NCBI RefSeq assembly: GCF_947179165.1
Contig: NC_077245.1
Location: 45,905,286 to 45,969,285, forward strand
From: Solanum dulcamara
Lineage: Eukaryota > Streptophyta > Magnoliopsida > Solanales > Solanaceae
DNA: 64,000 bases
Direction: 5' to 3'
Below, one piece after another: positions 48,886 to 61,321 of this stretch; position 1 is the first letter of the stretch, and each line of letters opens with the position of its first letter. Under the pieces are notes generated by a model. The model did no database searches. It saw only the letters and a program-made list of their open reading frames with translations, and was not told the origin of the DNA. A program made the translations under genes and the position numbers.

Positions 48886-49891
48886 TGTAAGACCTTTGAA
48901 ATTTGGAAAAACTAAACTAAGGATAAAAAGAGGAAATCTCAGAAATTTGCAGAAACTAGCACTAAGGGTTGACTACAGAAGCCATTACAGGCCGTGGTGA
49001 GCAACCATGGTAGAGATTTAGAGGTTCAGACTTGCAGGGAAAAGACCACGATAAAGAACCACAGATCATGGTGAATACCACATGCCGTGAAGACCTACGT
49101 GGTGACCCCTCCCCAAAACCATTAGGAAACTTTCGAAGGCAAGGGCCATGGATGACCACCACGGATCGTAGAGCTTTTCACAGACTGTGAAGATTGTCTG
49201 TCTAGGGGTATATTCATCTATCTTATGGGCTTTAAGGTTATTATTTTGTGTGGGAATAGATTGGAGATGTTTTAAGGTCACAAGAATCCTTTAGCACAAA
49301 GTTAAGTTGAAAACTTCCTTACTGATTGAGTTTCGATGTAAGATTTCACATAGGTAAACTTTAAGAGATCCTATCACCTTAAATATATAGACTCAGGTAT
49401 CCCATAACCTCCCAAATCAAAGATGTCTTAATCCTATTTCCAACACCACAAAGTTTGCCTCATTTGGAGTTTGAAATAAACGTTATGGCCATTTTAGTGA
49501 AGCTGCTTAGACAGGAGAGGACCAAGGCCGGTGGTGTTCTTCCGTGAAACTCAGTACGGTCCGTAGTGTCCACTCGTGAAATCCATTCTTTCAACTATTT
49601 TAAGCCCTGAGATCACTGGTAACCACCACAACTCGTGGTGGTCTTCCATAAACCTCAGTAACGTCCATAGTGGCCATCCATGAAGAAGGTTTAGAGACTT
49701 TTCTGCAACACTTTCCAAAATATTTTCCAAGTCTTTTACCATGGGACCCCACCACATTTTGTGGTGTGCATAACGTACCGTGAAGGTCCCCCGTGAAGTC
49801 CAGTTCCAGCTAGTTTTAAAAAGGGTATTTTAGTCTTTTCCTGCGTTTTCACTCAAAGTGAGGTCGTTTTGAAGGCAAAATCCCCCAATCT
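48886..49891 (+). mobile_element. B LTR, copy 3, truncated
   Basis: It begins TGTAAGACCTTTG and follows copy 2 to CCCCCAATCTT. At 49892 it passes into a family C LTR at the same junction as in copy 2, but here the C sequence continues for 1.2 kb. Confidence 0.82.
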
Positions 49892-51117
49892 TATAACATT
49901 CTTCAAAATGCTCAAAAGTTCCTTAAGAATACCTTGAGAATAGGATGCTCACATAATACATTATCCTTAATGTTTTTGGCGAATCTGAGTCCAAAATATT
50001 GATCAGGGGTTTAAAACCTGCGAAAAAGGGTCTCGATGGATTTTTAGGACCCGTATATCGAAAGATAGATTTTTTGAAGAAACTGCAAAAAATAGTAAAG
50101 TGTACGGCAAGGCTGCATCATGGACTTTTTCTCATTCAGTGCAATTTTTTCCTGAGTCAAAATCAGGCCAAAATCTCATTCTCTCAAAAATTGCCTATCA
50201 AGAAACACCTCCGCGTCAAAGACCTAGGAGATGGTTTTTATCCGAATTTAGTTTTTAAGTAAGGTCACTTTAGACTTTTTTATAATTGTTAGTTAATGAA
50301 CCTAAACATTTTTAGGACCTAATTCAACTCTATAAATTAACCTAAACCTCTAATTTTATTCATTTTCTACAAATCACCTACGCAAAAATTTTTCTTTCTA
50401 CAAAAGACTCTCAACGACTCTATTGAAGACTTCAAGTAAATTCATTCAAAACTCTCAAGTTCTTCTGGTTTTCTCGCTTAAAGTATGTGGGTATTGATTC
50501 ATGGATTCTTTCATCCATGAATCCCAATCAATTTCTCAAGATTTCTATCAAATTAAAGTATGGTATTTTATGGGTATTATGATCTGTAGTCCATTGCATG
50601 ACTTATGATTCAAATTATGATTATGAGTCTATTTTGATATAAATTGATGGTTATTGTATTGAATTAGAGAGTTGAGTTTTTCCATGAATTCTCATATATT
50701 GATCTCTAGGGTTCATGATGTAAATTATGGGTATTTTCAATTATACTTCCTAATGATATCATCTTTATGAATTATGTATAGGCTGATAGAAAGTATGTGA
50801 TAATGCATGTTTCCAAGTAAATTTCATGATTTTCAAGTCAATTGATTATGCATTTGAGTTTTACTCTAAGTTCAAGGTATGAATTTCATGCAAGTTATGA
50901 AATAAGGTAGCTTACGGCCCTATCTGGTGACCTAGGACCTAACTAAATGAATTATACAAATATTTTTGTAATGATGAAAGGACAATTATCATATTACAAG
51001 TATGGTATGAAAATGAGCTACTCTATGATTTCAAACCTATGATCATGACTATGATATATGTAATTATAATTTCTATGCTATGTATGTATTTCGTGGGATT
51101 TGACTTAGCACCGAGTG
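49892..51117 (+). mobile_element. Family C LTR, 3'-truncated
   Basis: It starts TATAACATTCTTC (C LTRs begin TGTAACATTCCTC) and follows the C LTR at 61322 through the CATGGATTC and CTTAGCACCGAGTG blocks. It ends at about 51117, where LTR A sequence begins. Stretch 49999-50262 is open by chance and matches no family. Confidence 0.8.
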
Positions 51118-51234
51118 AACTTCTACGAGTCGTAGGACTTTCTATGACTCATAGACTGAGTCGTAGGAGCTCATTCAGTCCATTTTCCAAAATTTGGTCC
51201 TTCGTTTCAACTCTTGAACTTACGGGGTCTTACA
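51118..51234 (-). mobile_element. End piece of LTR A joined to the second copia copy
   Basis: CTTCTACGAGTCGTAGG through GGGGTCTTACA matches the last 117 or so bases of the A LTR at 34957-35073. The step from LTR to gtcta and copia integrase is exactly the same as at 35073/35074. Confidence 0.85.
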
Positions 51235-52305
51235 GTCTATGTCTTTAAGACTAAAGACCAAGTGATAGGTGTCTTTAAGTAGTTTTAGGTTTCAGTTGAA
51301 AGAGAATTTGGGAAGAAATTGTAATAGTATTCGTACTGGTAATGATGGTGAATATTGTGGACCATTTAATAAATATTGTAAACATCAAGGTATTAGACAA
51401 CAAAAGGCTTCTCCTTTGACTCATTAGCTTAATGGGTTGACTGAGAGGATGAATGGAACCTTGATTGAAAGAGTTAGATATTTTCTTTCAGAAGCAAAGT
51501 GCCGAACTACTTTTGGGGTGAGTCTATATTGACCTTTGCACATGTTATTAACCTATCTCTTACTGTTTATTTGCAAAGTGATGTTCCAAATAGAGTTTGG
51601 TATGGAGAGAATATTTCCTACGATCATTTGATAGCATTTGGTTGCAAAGCTTTTGTACATGTGCTAAAAGATAAGAGGTCAAAGTTAGATGCCAAGACAA
51701 GTCAATGCATCTTCATTATATATGGTGTTCATGAATTTGGTTACGGCAATATGATCCAATTGATAAGAAGCTTGTGAGAAGCCGCGATATAATCTTCATG
51801 AAAAATCAAACCATTGAAGATAATGACAAAATAGTAAAGCTAGAATCTTCAAGTTCAGATAGCGTAGTTCATCTTGATCAAGTTCCTCATACAAGTGTGG
51901 ATGAAGATCATGGTGATGTCCAAAATCATGATCAATATATTGATGTTGATAATAACAACGACGTTATTATTGATGATTCTCCTGCTTATGAAGTTGTGTA
52001 CGAATCAAATATTCCTCTTAGGAGCTCGATAAGAAAATGTATTCCTTCCTATCATTATTTGCCTAATGAGTATGAGCTACTCACTAATGGGGGTGAACCT
52101 GAATGTTTTTAAGAGGCCATTGAAGATGAGCATAAGGATCAATGAATTGAATCATTGCATGATGAGATGAAATCTTTGCATAAGAACCACACTTATGAGT
52201 TGGTGAAATTTCCTAAGAGCTTGAGAGCTTTAAAGAACAAGTGTGTGTTCAAATTTAGAGCTGAAGAACATAGCTTGAAACAAAGATAGATTGGTTGTTA
52301 AGGGA
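51235..52305 (+). pseudogene. Second copy of the copia integrase to RT-start segment
   Basis: It parallels 35074-35642 plus 37290-37767 but without the chromovirus fragment. It has NDGEYCGPF, TERMNGTLIERVR, the open frame 51499-51777 (VWYGENISYDHLIAFGCKAF) and 51774-52112 (acidic linker, IPLRSSIRKCIP), then MKSLHKNHTYELV. Stops and frameshifts are at different places from the first copy, so both have decayed on their own. It ends at AAGGGA (52305), the B insertion site. Confidence 0.85.
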
Positions 52306-52820
52306 TGTAAGATCTTGAAAATTTGGAAAGTCCTAAACCAAGGATAAAAGGAGGAAATCTCAGAAATTTTCAAAATCTGGCACTAGGGGTTGACCATGGA
52401 ATCCATCACGAGCCATAGTGAGAACCATGGACTATGGTGAGAAACCGTGGTAGATATTCATAGGTCCAGACATGAAGGGAGAAGACCACAACAAAGGACC
52501 ACAGACTGTGGTGAGCACCATGGGCCGTGAAGACCTCCATGGTGACCCCTCCCCAAAAACCTTAGGAAACTTCCCAAGGCAAGGGCTATGGATGACCACC
52601 ACAGATCGTGTAGCTTTTCACGGACTGTGAAAATGGTTTGTCCAGGCGTTCATTCATTCTATCTTATGGGCTTTAAGGTTAATTTTTAGTGTGGGAATAG
52701 ATTTGGAGATGTTTTAAGGTCACAAGAATCTTTTAGCACAAAGTTAAGTTAAAAGCTTCCTTACCGATTGAGTTTCGATGTAAGATTCTACATAGGTCAA
52801 ATTTAATCTATCATATGTCC
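52306..52820 (+). mobile_element. Start of a B LTR, truncated (fourth B LTR copy)
   Basis: It opens TGTAAGATCTTGAAAATTTGG directly after aggga and keeps the CACGG repeats. It breaks off near CATATGTC at 52820 and joins the family C LTR at CTTAAATTCACTC. Confidence 0.82.
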
Positions 52821-55800
52821 TTAAATTCACTCAAAACTCTCAAGTTCTTTTAAATTAACTGGTTTTCTCCCTTAAAGTATGTGATTATTGATTCATGGAT
52901 TCTTTCATCCATGAAGCCCAATCAATTTCTCAAGATTTCTATCAAATTAAAGTATGATATTTTATGAGTATTATGATATCTAGTCCAATTGCATGAATTA
53001 TGATTCAAATTATGATTATCAGTCTATTTCGATATAAATTGATCATTATTGCATTTAATTGAAGAGTTTTTCCATGAATTCTCCTATAATAATCTCTTGG
53101 GCTCATGATGTAAATTATGGGTATTTTCAATTATACTTCCTAATGATATCATCTTTATGAATTATGTATGAGATGATAGAAGGTATGTGATCATGCATAG
53201 TTCCTAGTAAATTTCATGATATTCAAGTCAATTGATTATTCATTTGAGTTTTACTCTAAGTTCAAGGTATGAATTTCATGCAAGTTATGAAGTAAGGTGT
53301 CTTAGGGCACTATGTCATGAACTAGGACCTAACTATATGAATTATACAAATATATTTGTAATGATGAAAAATAAATTCTCATATTACAAGTATGGTATGC
53401 TAATGAGCTACTCTATGATTTCAAACCTATGATCATGAATATGATATATGTAATTATGATTTCTATGCTATGTATGTATTATCTGGAATTGGACTTAGCA
53501 CCGAGTGGACTTGAGGTGGGGGGCCTACCAAAACCCCTAGTAGCATGCTCATGTCTCTTAAACTGTGTGCCACCTTAAGTTTCCTTCATGGCCTAGTCAT
53601 TGGATCTACATATAGTGTATGTATGACCTGCCTAGCGGGGTAGAGTCTACCTTGGCAAGTAGATTCTCCTTTTTCTTCATTGTATGGGGAGAAAATGGAA
53701 TTTCATGTTATAGCTCGCATGGTCTTAGTTTCGGTTGTGGTTCGTATCCCACATATATATGATCTCTTGCATATGTCATGATTTAAATTATGATTTTTAA
53801 ATGCTTTGGTCATAATGATTTTCTAATGACTTTACGTATCTCATCTTATCACGTATTTTACTTGACCATTGTATCCCATGATTTACGTTGCATGTCATGC
53901 CCTCATATTTAGTATATTCCGACTTACTAATGCATACTTTTTCCCTAAATTGTCTCAAATGTAGGGGTGGAGGTTGAAGATTATATTCGTCCACGAAGCT
54001 AGTTAAGTTTTTCTATCCAACGGTGTTTGTGGTGAGTCCTCATTTATCGGGGACTACTCATCGAGTTGGTTATTATTTTGAAAGACCTGTTTTATGTTTC
54101 ATATTAAGGGTGAGCTAGGGATATGTCTTAGCCCCCTTCCATGTTCATGAGTAGAGGCATCTAGATGGACAAATATTTTGAGTCTATGTTGTCATGTAAC
54201 ATTCTTCATTTACTATTCTTGGTTTAGACTCTCTTATGATGTTTCCTCTTTTACTTTACCTTATGTATGCTGATGATATGTACATGTCACAACCCGACCT
54301 AGGGCCTAGTCATAACACGGCGGTCGAAACCCCGAAGGGCTCCAACCAAGCCTCTTGTACATATCATAAGCATACATAAGGTAGAATATAAAAGAGAAAA
54401 CATCATAAGAGAGTCTAAAACATGAATAGAAATCTAAAAATGTCTTATGACAATATAGACTCAAATATATCTCCAACTAGATGCCTCTAAACCTGAGTAT
54501 GGGTGGGGTATAAGATATGTCCCTAGCTCACCCTCAATATAAAATATAAACAAAAGTCTTTTTAAAAGAAAAAAACAACAAACTTGAAAACAAGTCCCCG
54601 ATCAATGAGGACTAACCACAACACAGTCGGATAGACAACGCCTACTAGTTACATGGACGATTAGGATCTTCAACCTCAACCCCTATATTATGAGACAATG
54701 TAGGAAAAAAGTATGCATTAGTAAATTGGAATGTACTAAGTATGTGGGCGTGACATGCAACGTAAATCATGAAATGCAAAGGTCAAGTAAAACACATGAT
54801 AAGATGGAAAAGTAAAGTCATGAGAAAATCATATTGACCAAAGCATTTAAAAGCATCAATTTAAAACCATAACATACTTAAGAGATCATACATATGTGGG
54901 ATAGGAACAATAATGACAATAAGACCATGCGAGCTATAACATGGAATCCCGTTGTCTCCCATACACCGAAGAAAAGAGGAATCTACTTAACAAGGTAAAC
55001 TTTACCCCGCTAGCCGGGTCATACATACTCTATATATGGATCCAAAGCTAAGCCATGAAGGCAACCTATGGTGGCACATAGTTTATGGGACATGAGGCTT
55101 CTACTAAGGCTTTTGGTAGGGCCCCACCTCAAGTCCACTAGGTGCTAAGTCAAATCCCATGGAATACATGCATAGCATAGAAATCAAAATTACATATATC
55201 ATAGGCATGATCATAGGTTTGAAATCATAGAGTAGCTTATTTTCATAACATACTTGTAATGTGAGAATTGTGCTTTCATCGTTACAATCATATTTGCATA
55301 ATTCATATCTTAAAGCCTTAGGTCACCACATAGAGCCCTAAGTCACCTTACTTCATAACTTGCATGAAACTCATACCTTGAACTTAGAGTAAAACTCAAT
55401 TACATAATCAATTGACTTTAAAAATCATGTAATTCACTTAAAAACATTCATGATCATAAACTTTATATCAGCCCATACATAATTCATATAGATAATATCC
55501 TTTGGAAGTATAATTCAAAATACTCATAATTTACATCATGAGCCCAAGAGATCAAAATAGGAGAATTCATGAGAAAACTCTTCAATTCAATGCAATAACC
55601 ATCAATTTATATCAAAATAGACTTATTATCATATTTTGAATCATAATTCATGCAATAGTAATAGAGATCATAAAACTCATTAAATATCATACTTTAATTT
55701 TATAGAAAACCGTGTGAAATTAATTGGGATTCATGAATGAAAAGATTCATGAATCAATATCCACATACCTTAAGTGAAAACACCAAATAATTGGAAGAAC

Positions 55801-56354
55801 TTAAGATTTTGATGGAGAAATTGAGTAGATTACTTGAATTCTTCAATGAAAACCCTTGAGAGTCTTTTTGTAGAGAGAGAAATATTTGATAGATGAATTG
55901 TAGAAAAATGAATAGAATTAGGGGTTTAGGTGAATTTATAGAGTCGGATTGGCTCTAAAATCGTCTAGGTTCATTGACTAATAATTTGGAAAGGTCTAAA
56001 ATGCCCTTCAAAAAAACTCAACTCAGCCAGACAACTATCCCAGGTCCACAATGCGGACCTATCGCAGATTCTATTATTTTGTGAATTTCTTCAAAAATCT
56101 ATCTTCCGAAATACGAGTCCTAAAAATCCACCGAGACCTTTTTCTCACAGGTTTTGACCCCTTCATCGACATTCCAAACTCGGATTTTCCAAAAAGATTA
56201 AGGATGATGCATTACTTGAGCAGCCTATTCCCAAGGCATTCTTAAGGTACTTGTAATCATTTTTGAGGGATGTTACAGTACAAGATTCTTGGTTGGATCC
56301 CCTTTAGGGTTTCGATCGTCGTGTTACGACTAGTCCCTAGGTTGGGTCATGACA
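52821..56354 (+). mobile_element. 5' LTR of the family C element, left-truncated and split
   Basis: It consists of 52821-54284 and 56278-56354, with a solo LTR between. Compared with the 3' LTR at 61322, about 540 bp at the start are missing. The end is GGGTCATGACA at 56354, followed by the primer-binding site. Confidence 0.83.
54285..56277 (-). mobile_element. Inverted solo LTR of family C within the C 5' LTR
   Basis: TGTCACAACCCGACC to AGGGATGTTACA, 1,993 bp, flanked by a perfect target duplication GTACA (54280-54284 and 56278-56282). It is the C-type LTR in reverse orientation and lacks an internal domain. With the adjacent plus-strand LTR it forms a long inverted repeat. The open frame 56051-56245 is a chance frame. 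Confidence 0.92.
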
Positions 56355-56358
56355 AACT

Positions 56359-56370
56359 TAGTATCAGAGC
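56359..56370 (+). promoter_or_regulatory. Element C primer-binding site
   Basis: TAGTATCAGAGC matches the initiator tRNA-Met complement at 11 of 12 positions, four bases after the LTR end. Confidence 0.85.
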
Positions 56371-56571
56371 ACAAGGTTCAAGTGTTCTAGGGAGTCCAAC
56401 ATACCACGTCAAGTAGAGTCTTATTTATGGTTGTGAAGCATGCCACATCTATGAATATGAGGTTATGAGACCTTTTAGGAATTCTCACTTCTTTCATGAT
56501 CCATGTTGTGCTATAGAGTTTACCGTAAGACTTCTTTTCTTTAACGTTCTTTCTTTGCATTTTTTAGAAGA

Positions 56572-57600
56572 ATGGCTCTAAGAAGACCACCATTTACAAG
56601 GGGAAATAATGCTAATGATTCCCAAGCTTCCCTGGCTATTCTAGATAATGGTCCTCTACCAGACCAAATGACTAATGCGGCGTTCCAAACCGCCATTACT
56701 ATGCTAGCCCAAGTAGTGACCAACCAAGGAATTGCGGCTCCTTCTAATATTCCTGCTCCAGCCTCAAGGTTGAGGGACTTTGTTCGACTGAATCCTCTAG
56801 AGTTTCATGGCTCAAAAGTTGATGAGTATCCTCAAGAGTGCATTGATGAGGTTTACAAGATAGTGAGTATTATGGGGGTGAATTCAGAAGAAAAAGTAGA
56901 GTTTGCATCTTACCAACTTAAGGGTGTTGCTCAAGTTTTGTATATTTAATGGAAGATGGAGATGGTGGATGAATGTCTTATTGAATGGGAAGACTTCAAA
57001 CTTACTTTCCTTGATCACTTTTTTCCTCTTGAGTTAAGAGAGGCTAAGGTGTTGGAGTTCATAAATCTTCGATAAGGTAATATGGGGATGAGGGACTATG
57101 CCCTCAAGTTTACTAAGCTATCCAAGTATGCTCCTTTATTGGTTACCAATCCATGTACCTGAATGGGTCAATTCATATAGGGGGAGTCCGAATTGGTTTC
57201 TAAGGAATGCCATACCACTATGCTTGTTAAAGAGATGGACATATCTCAACTCATGACTTTTGCCAAACAAATTGAAGGAGAAAAGCTTAAGGAGATGAGG
57301 ATGAGGGATTCTAAGAGGGCCCTATATGAAGGTGGGTTCTCTAATGCTAGAACCAGTGGTAGTAGTGGATGCTCTTAACAAGGCCAAAGTTCGGGGAAAA
57401 CGTTTACTAAGGATAGGGTGCCATAACCTAACGCTCAAGGAGGAGGAGGTGTGAATGCTAGTAGCCCTTCTTTTCCTAAGTTTGCAAGATGTGGAAAGAA
57501 TCATAGAGGAAAGTGCTTGATGGGAATGGGTTCTTGTTATGGATGTGGCAAGATGGGTCATAAACAATCTGAGTGCCCTCATGTTTCCAACAAGTTGGAG
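56572..57600 (+). pseudogene. Element C gag
   Basis: It starts MALRRPPFTRGNNAND at 56572 and runs open for 125 residues through FHGSKVDEYPQECIDEVYKI and YQLKGVAQV, the gypsy capsid. An in-frame TAA follows at 56947. Capsid and nucleocapsid resume after it (WEDFKLTFLDHFFP, MRDYALKFTKLSKYAP) with stops near 57073 and 57160. The zinc-knuckle region at 57478-57582 is well kept: RCGKNHRGKC, then CYGCGKMGHKQSEC, an intact CX2CX4HX4C. Confidence 0.88.
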
Positions 57601-58340
57601 AAGGTAGTCCTCTAAGAGGATAAGTGCAATAAGTCTCCCAAGCTCAACCCAAGGGTGGCCAATGTAAAAACCGATTTTATGCTCTTCACGCTAGGAAAGA
57701 TATTGATGAGACTCCCAATATGGTCACGGGTATCTTACAAGTCTTTAACTTTGATGTTTATGCATTTTTCTTGATTTGGGTTCCAACTTGTCTTTTGTTA
57801 CTCCTCACATTACTATGGTATTTGATGTGTTCCCCGAAGTGTTAATAGAACCTTTTTTCAGTTTACACTCACATTAGTGATTCGGTATTAGCCAAAAAAG
57901 CTTATAGAAATTATCCCATATGGGTATTGCGCAGAGTTATTCCATGTGATCTTGTTGAACTTGACATGACTGAATTTGACATATTCTTAGTATTGATTGG
58001 TTACATGATGCTTATGCATCTATATGTTGTAGGACTCGTGTGGTTAAGTTTCACTTTCCTAATGAGTCTATTCTTGAATGGAAGGGTAATGATTCAGTGG
58101 TTAAGGGTCAATTCATCTCATGTATTAAGGCCCGAAAAATGATTTCCAATGGGTGCATTTATCATATTGTGCAAGTTAGGGACGTCGATTCCAAAACTCC
58201 TACTCTTTGAGTCGGTCCCTATAGTTAATGAGTTTTTTGATGTGTTTCTCGATTATTTGCTTGGTATTCCTCCCGAAAGGGAAATTGACTTTGGCCTAGA
58301 TCTCCTTCCTAATACCCAACCTATTTCTATTCCTTCTTAC
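57601..58340 (+). pseudogene. Element C protease region
   Basis: Fragments at 57927-58142 (RRVIPCDLVELDMTEFD) and the [14 protein letters not shown] region near 58175 correspond to the protease and the linker to RT. The frame shifts several times and the catalytic triad is not readable. Confidence 0.7.
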
Positions 58341-59130
58341 CGTATCCAGGGGAACTTAAGGAGTTGAAAGAACAATTCAAGGATTTGTTGGATAAGGCTT
58401 TTATAAGAGTATTTCACCATGGGGTGCTCTCGTGTTATTTGTTAGGAAGAAAGAAGGGTCACTAAGAATGTGTATAGGCTACTAGCAATTGAATAAGGTC
58501 ACCATAAAGAAAAAGTATCCAATTCCAAGGATAGATGACTTGTTTGATCAATTACAAAGAGCAAGCTACTTTTCTAAGATTGACCTTCTTTTCGGTTATC
58601 ATCAATTGAGGGTAAAAGAGTGTGATATTCCCAAAGAGTCTTTTTGTACAAGGTATGGTCATTTTGAATTTGTATTAATATCGTTTTGTTTGACTAATGC
58701 TCCCTCTATATTCATGGATTTGATGAATTGTATTTTCAAGCCATACTTGGACATATTTGTAGTGTTTATTGATCACATCTTGATTATTCTCGACTTGAAG
58801 AAGATCATATGGGTCACTTGTGGATTGTGTTGCAAACATTTAGAGAAAAACAATTATTCGCTAAATTTAGTATGTGCGAGTTTTGCCTGAGGGAAGTTGT
58901 ATTTCTTGGACATGATGTTCGGTGATGGGATTAAAGTAGACCCAAAGAAAATGGAGACGGTTAAGAATTAGCCTAGATCATTATCTCCTTTGGATATTAA
59001 AAGCTTTTTGGGCTTATCCGGATACTATAGAAGGTTTGTTGAAGGATTTTCGTCTATTGCTTCGCCTTTAACTAAGTTGACACAAAAAAAGGCAAAATTT
59101 CAATGGTCGTATGAGGTGAGAAAAGTTTTC
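58341..59130 (+). pseudogene. Element C reverse transcriptase
   Basis: The open part 58489-58890 has [21 protein letters not shown] and the palm motif (YFSKIDL). The catalytic box, codons 58762-58776, reads VFIDH where active enzymes have FIDD or YVDD, so the second catalytic Asp is His (CAC at 58774). An in-frame stop near 58969 (LYFLGHDVR region frame-shifted before it) confirms decay. Confidence 0.87.
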
Positions 59131-59135
59131 GAATA

Positions 59136-59530
59136 GTGAAGGATTATCTCATGTCGGCTCCTATTTTGACATTGCCCGAGTGTTCGGATGGGTTTGTTGT
59201 TTATCATGATGCTTCACGTGTTGGTATGGGTTGTGTCTTGATGCAACATGGTAAGGTTATAGCCTATGCCTCTAGACAACTTAAGGTGCATAAAAGGAAC
59301 TATCCAACCCATGATCTTGAACTTGTGGCGGTTGTGTTTGCTTTGAAAAATTTGGCGCCATTATCTTTATGGGGTGCACATTGATGTATTTACCGACCAC
59401 AAAAGCTTTCAATATGTGTTTAGAAAAAGGGACTTGAACCTTAGGCAAATGAGGTATCTTTAACTCCTAAAAGACTATGACATAAGGGTATTATACCATC
59501 CGGGTAAGGCAAATATTATAGCCGATGCTC
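59136..59530 (+). pseudogene. Element C RNase H
   Basis: Open for 82 residues: [20 protein letters not shown], then [12 protein letters not shown] and [20 protein letters not shown] and [11 protein letters not shown]. The first catalytic Asp (VYHDAS) and the Glu of HDLELVAV are present. A frameshift near 59370 moves the following [14 protein letters not shown] sequence to another frame. Confidence 0.85.
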
Positions 59531-60870
59531 TTAGTTGGTTATGTATGGATAGTGTTGCACATGTAGAGGAAGTAAAGAGGGAATTGGCTAAAGAGGTCCA
59601 TAGATTGACATGTTTAGGTGTGCATTTAGTTGATTCCAATGATGGAGGTGTTCCTATACATAATGGTTTGGAATCGTCTCTTGCGGCTGACGTCAAGGAC
59701 AAATAAGACAATGATTCGATTTTGGTTAAATGGAAGAAGTTGGTTGTCGAAAACGCCATTGAGGTTGTCTCCCTAAGGGGAGATAGGTTACTACGTTACC
59801 AAGGTCGTTTGTATGTTTCAAATATTGATAGATTAAGAGAGTTGATATTGAATGAGGCTCATAGTTCTCGGTATTCAATTCATCCGGGATCCACCAAGAT
59901 ATATCGTGATTTGAGGGAACTGTATTAGTGGAATAACATGAAGAAGGACATAGCGGAGTTCGTGACTAAGTGCCCTAATTGTCAATAAGTGAAAGTTGAA
60001 CATCAAAGGCCGGGAGGTGCAGCTCAAGAGATTAAAATCCCTACTTGGAAGTGGGAAGATATAAATATGGACTTTTTCATGGGTTTGCCTTGTACTAGAA
60101 GACAACATGATTCTATTTGGGTCATTGTAGACCGAATGACCAAATCAACGCATTTTCTACCGGTCGAGACATCTTATGGTGCCAAAGATTATGCTAAGTT
60201 GTACATTCGAGAACTTGTGAAACTTCATTGTGTTCCTTTATCGATTATATCAGATAGAGGTACCCAATTCACTTAATATTTTTGGTAGTCATTTTAGAAA
60301 GCTCTTGGTACTAAAGTCAAGCTAAGTACCGCTTTCCATTCTCAAATCGATGGACAAGCCGAAAGGACAATTCAAACCTTGGAGGATATGTTAAGGGCAT
60401 GTGTGATTGATCTTAGAGGAAGTTGGGATGAGCATTTGCCATTGATTGAGTTTGCCTACAATAGTAATTATCACTCTAGCATCCATATGGCTCCTTTTGA
60501 AGCCTTGTATGAGAGAAGATATAGGTCTCTAGTAGGATGGTTTGAAGTGGGTAAGATGACATTGATTGGTCCAGATTTGGTAGTTGATGCAATGTAAAAA
60601 GTAAGGCTCATAAGAGAAAGGCTTAAAGTCATCAAAAGTCCTATTTGGACACGAGGAGGAGAGAGCTTAAATTTGAAGTGGATGAGGTTTGGTAAGAAAG
60701 GAAAGTTGATTCCTATATATATAGGACCCTGTAGAATATTGAAGTGTAATGGCAAAGTAGCATATGAGTTAGACTTTCCACTTGAGTGTGCTTGGTTCAT
60801 CTGGTATTTCATGTGTCAATGTTGAAGAAGTTTGTGGGTGATCTAAATTCTATTATGCCAATGGAGAATA
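59531..60870 (+). pseudogene. Element C integrase
   Basis: Linker and HHCC region at 59722-59990 (YQGRLYVSNIDRLREL, HSSRYSIHPGSTKIYRDL, then CPNC). The core at 59989-60276 has WEDINMDFFMGLP, VDRMTKSTHFLPVE and IISDRGTQFT with both catalytic Asp in place. A TAA near 60274 follows, and AERTIQTLEDMLRAC at 60358 supplies the Glu. The C-terminal part runs to 60800 (KKGKLIPIYIGPCRI) with frameshifts. Confidence 0.88.
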
Positions 60871-61065
60871 TGAGTATTGAAGAGAATTTTAATTATGATG
60901 ATCCCAATTGAGATTTTAGACCGGCAAGTGAAGAGGTTAAGAAATAAAGATGTTGCATCCGTCAAGGTGTTATGGAGGAATCAACAAGTAGAGATTGCTA
61001 TATGGGAAGTGAAATCGGACATGATAAAGCATTATCTGTATCTCTTTCCTTCCACTCAAGCCTAA
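60871..61065 (+). pseudogene. Element C chromodomain-like tail
   Basis: MIPIEILDRQVKRLRNKDVA, then SVKVLWRNQQVE and MIKHYLYLFPSTQA with a stop at 61063-61065. This is the same module as at 30722-31279 and in element B, and marks the Del/Tekay group. Confidence 0.82.
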
Positions 61066-61321
61066 AGGTACTAAGTTGTTCATGATCAAATCTATTAAAC
61101 TTCTACGTTTTAGTTCCATATGCCATTCATATAAATGCATGATTCATGAATAATGATTCTTTTTCTCAAGGACTATGTCTTATGTTAGGTATGAATTTTA
61201 AATGTTCTATGCATTTTTCAAAGTGTCTTCATATTCATGTTGGGTTGCTAGTCCTTGTTCTATTTTCTTCCTATATTAGTTGAATCTCATTCGAGGATAA
61301 ATGTTTCCAAGAGGAAGATAT

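Larger units (their letters stand above)
37768..49891 (+). mobile_element. Element B: LTR-internal-LTR-internal-LTR gypsy array
   Basis: Three B LTRs (37768-40618, 43170-46333, 48886-49891 partial) alternate with two internal regions of about 2.55 kb. The two internal regions match at a constant offset of 5,716 bp. The left flank aggga (37763-37767) is the target site inside copia; the matching right flank is lost. The internal regions lack most capsid, all RT and RNase H, so this is a non-autonomous deletion derivative. Such three-LTR arrays arise by unequal recombination between LTRs. Confidence 0.85.
56355..61321 (+). mobile_element. Element C internal region: plus-strand Del/Tekay gypsy
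   Basis: The 4,967 bp between LTRs hold gag, protease, RT, RNase H, integrase and a chromodomain-like tail in the standard gypsy order, all with stops. The purine tract AGAGGAAGATAT (61310-61321) precedes the 3' LTR. It is the most complete gypsy internal region in the window, being free of nested inserts. Confidence 0.9.

Noticed and set aside
49999..50262. Open frame of 87 codons
   Set aside because: It lies within a family C LTR, and the matching region at 61440-61700 is closed by stops in that frame.
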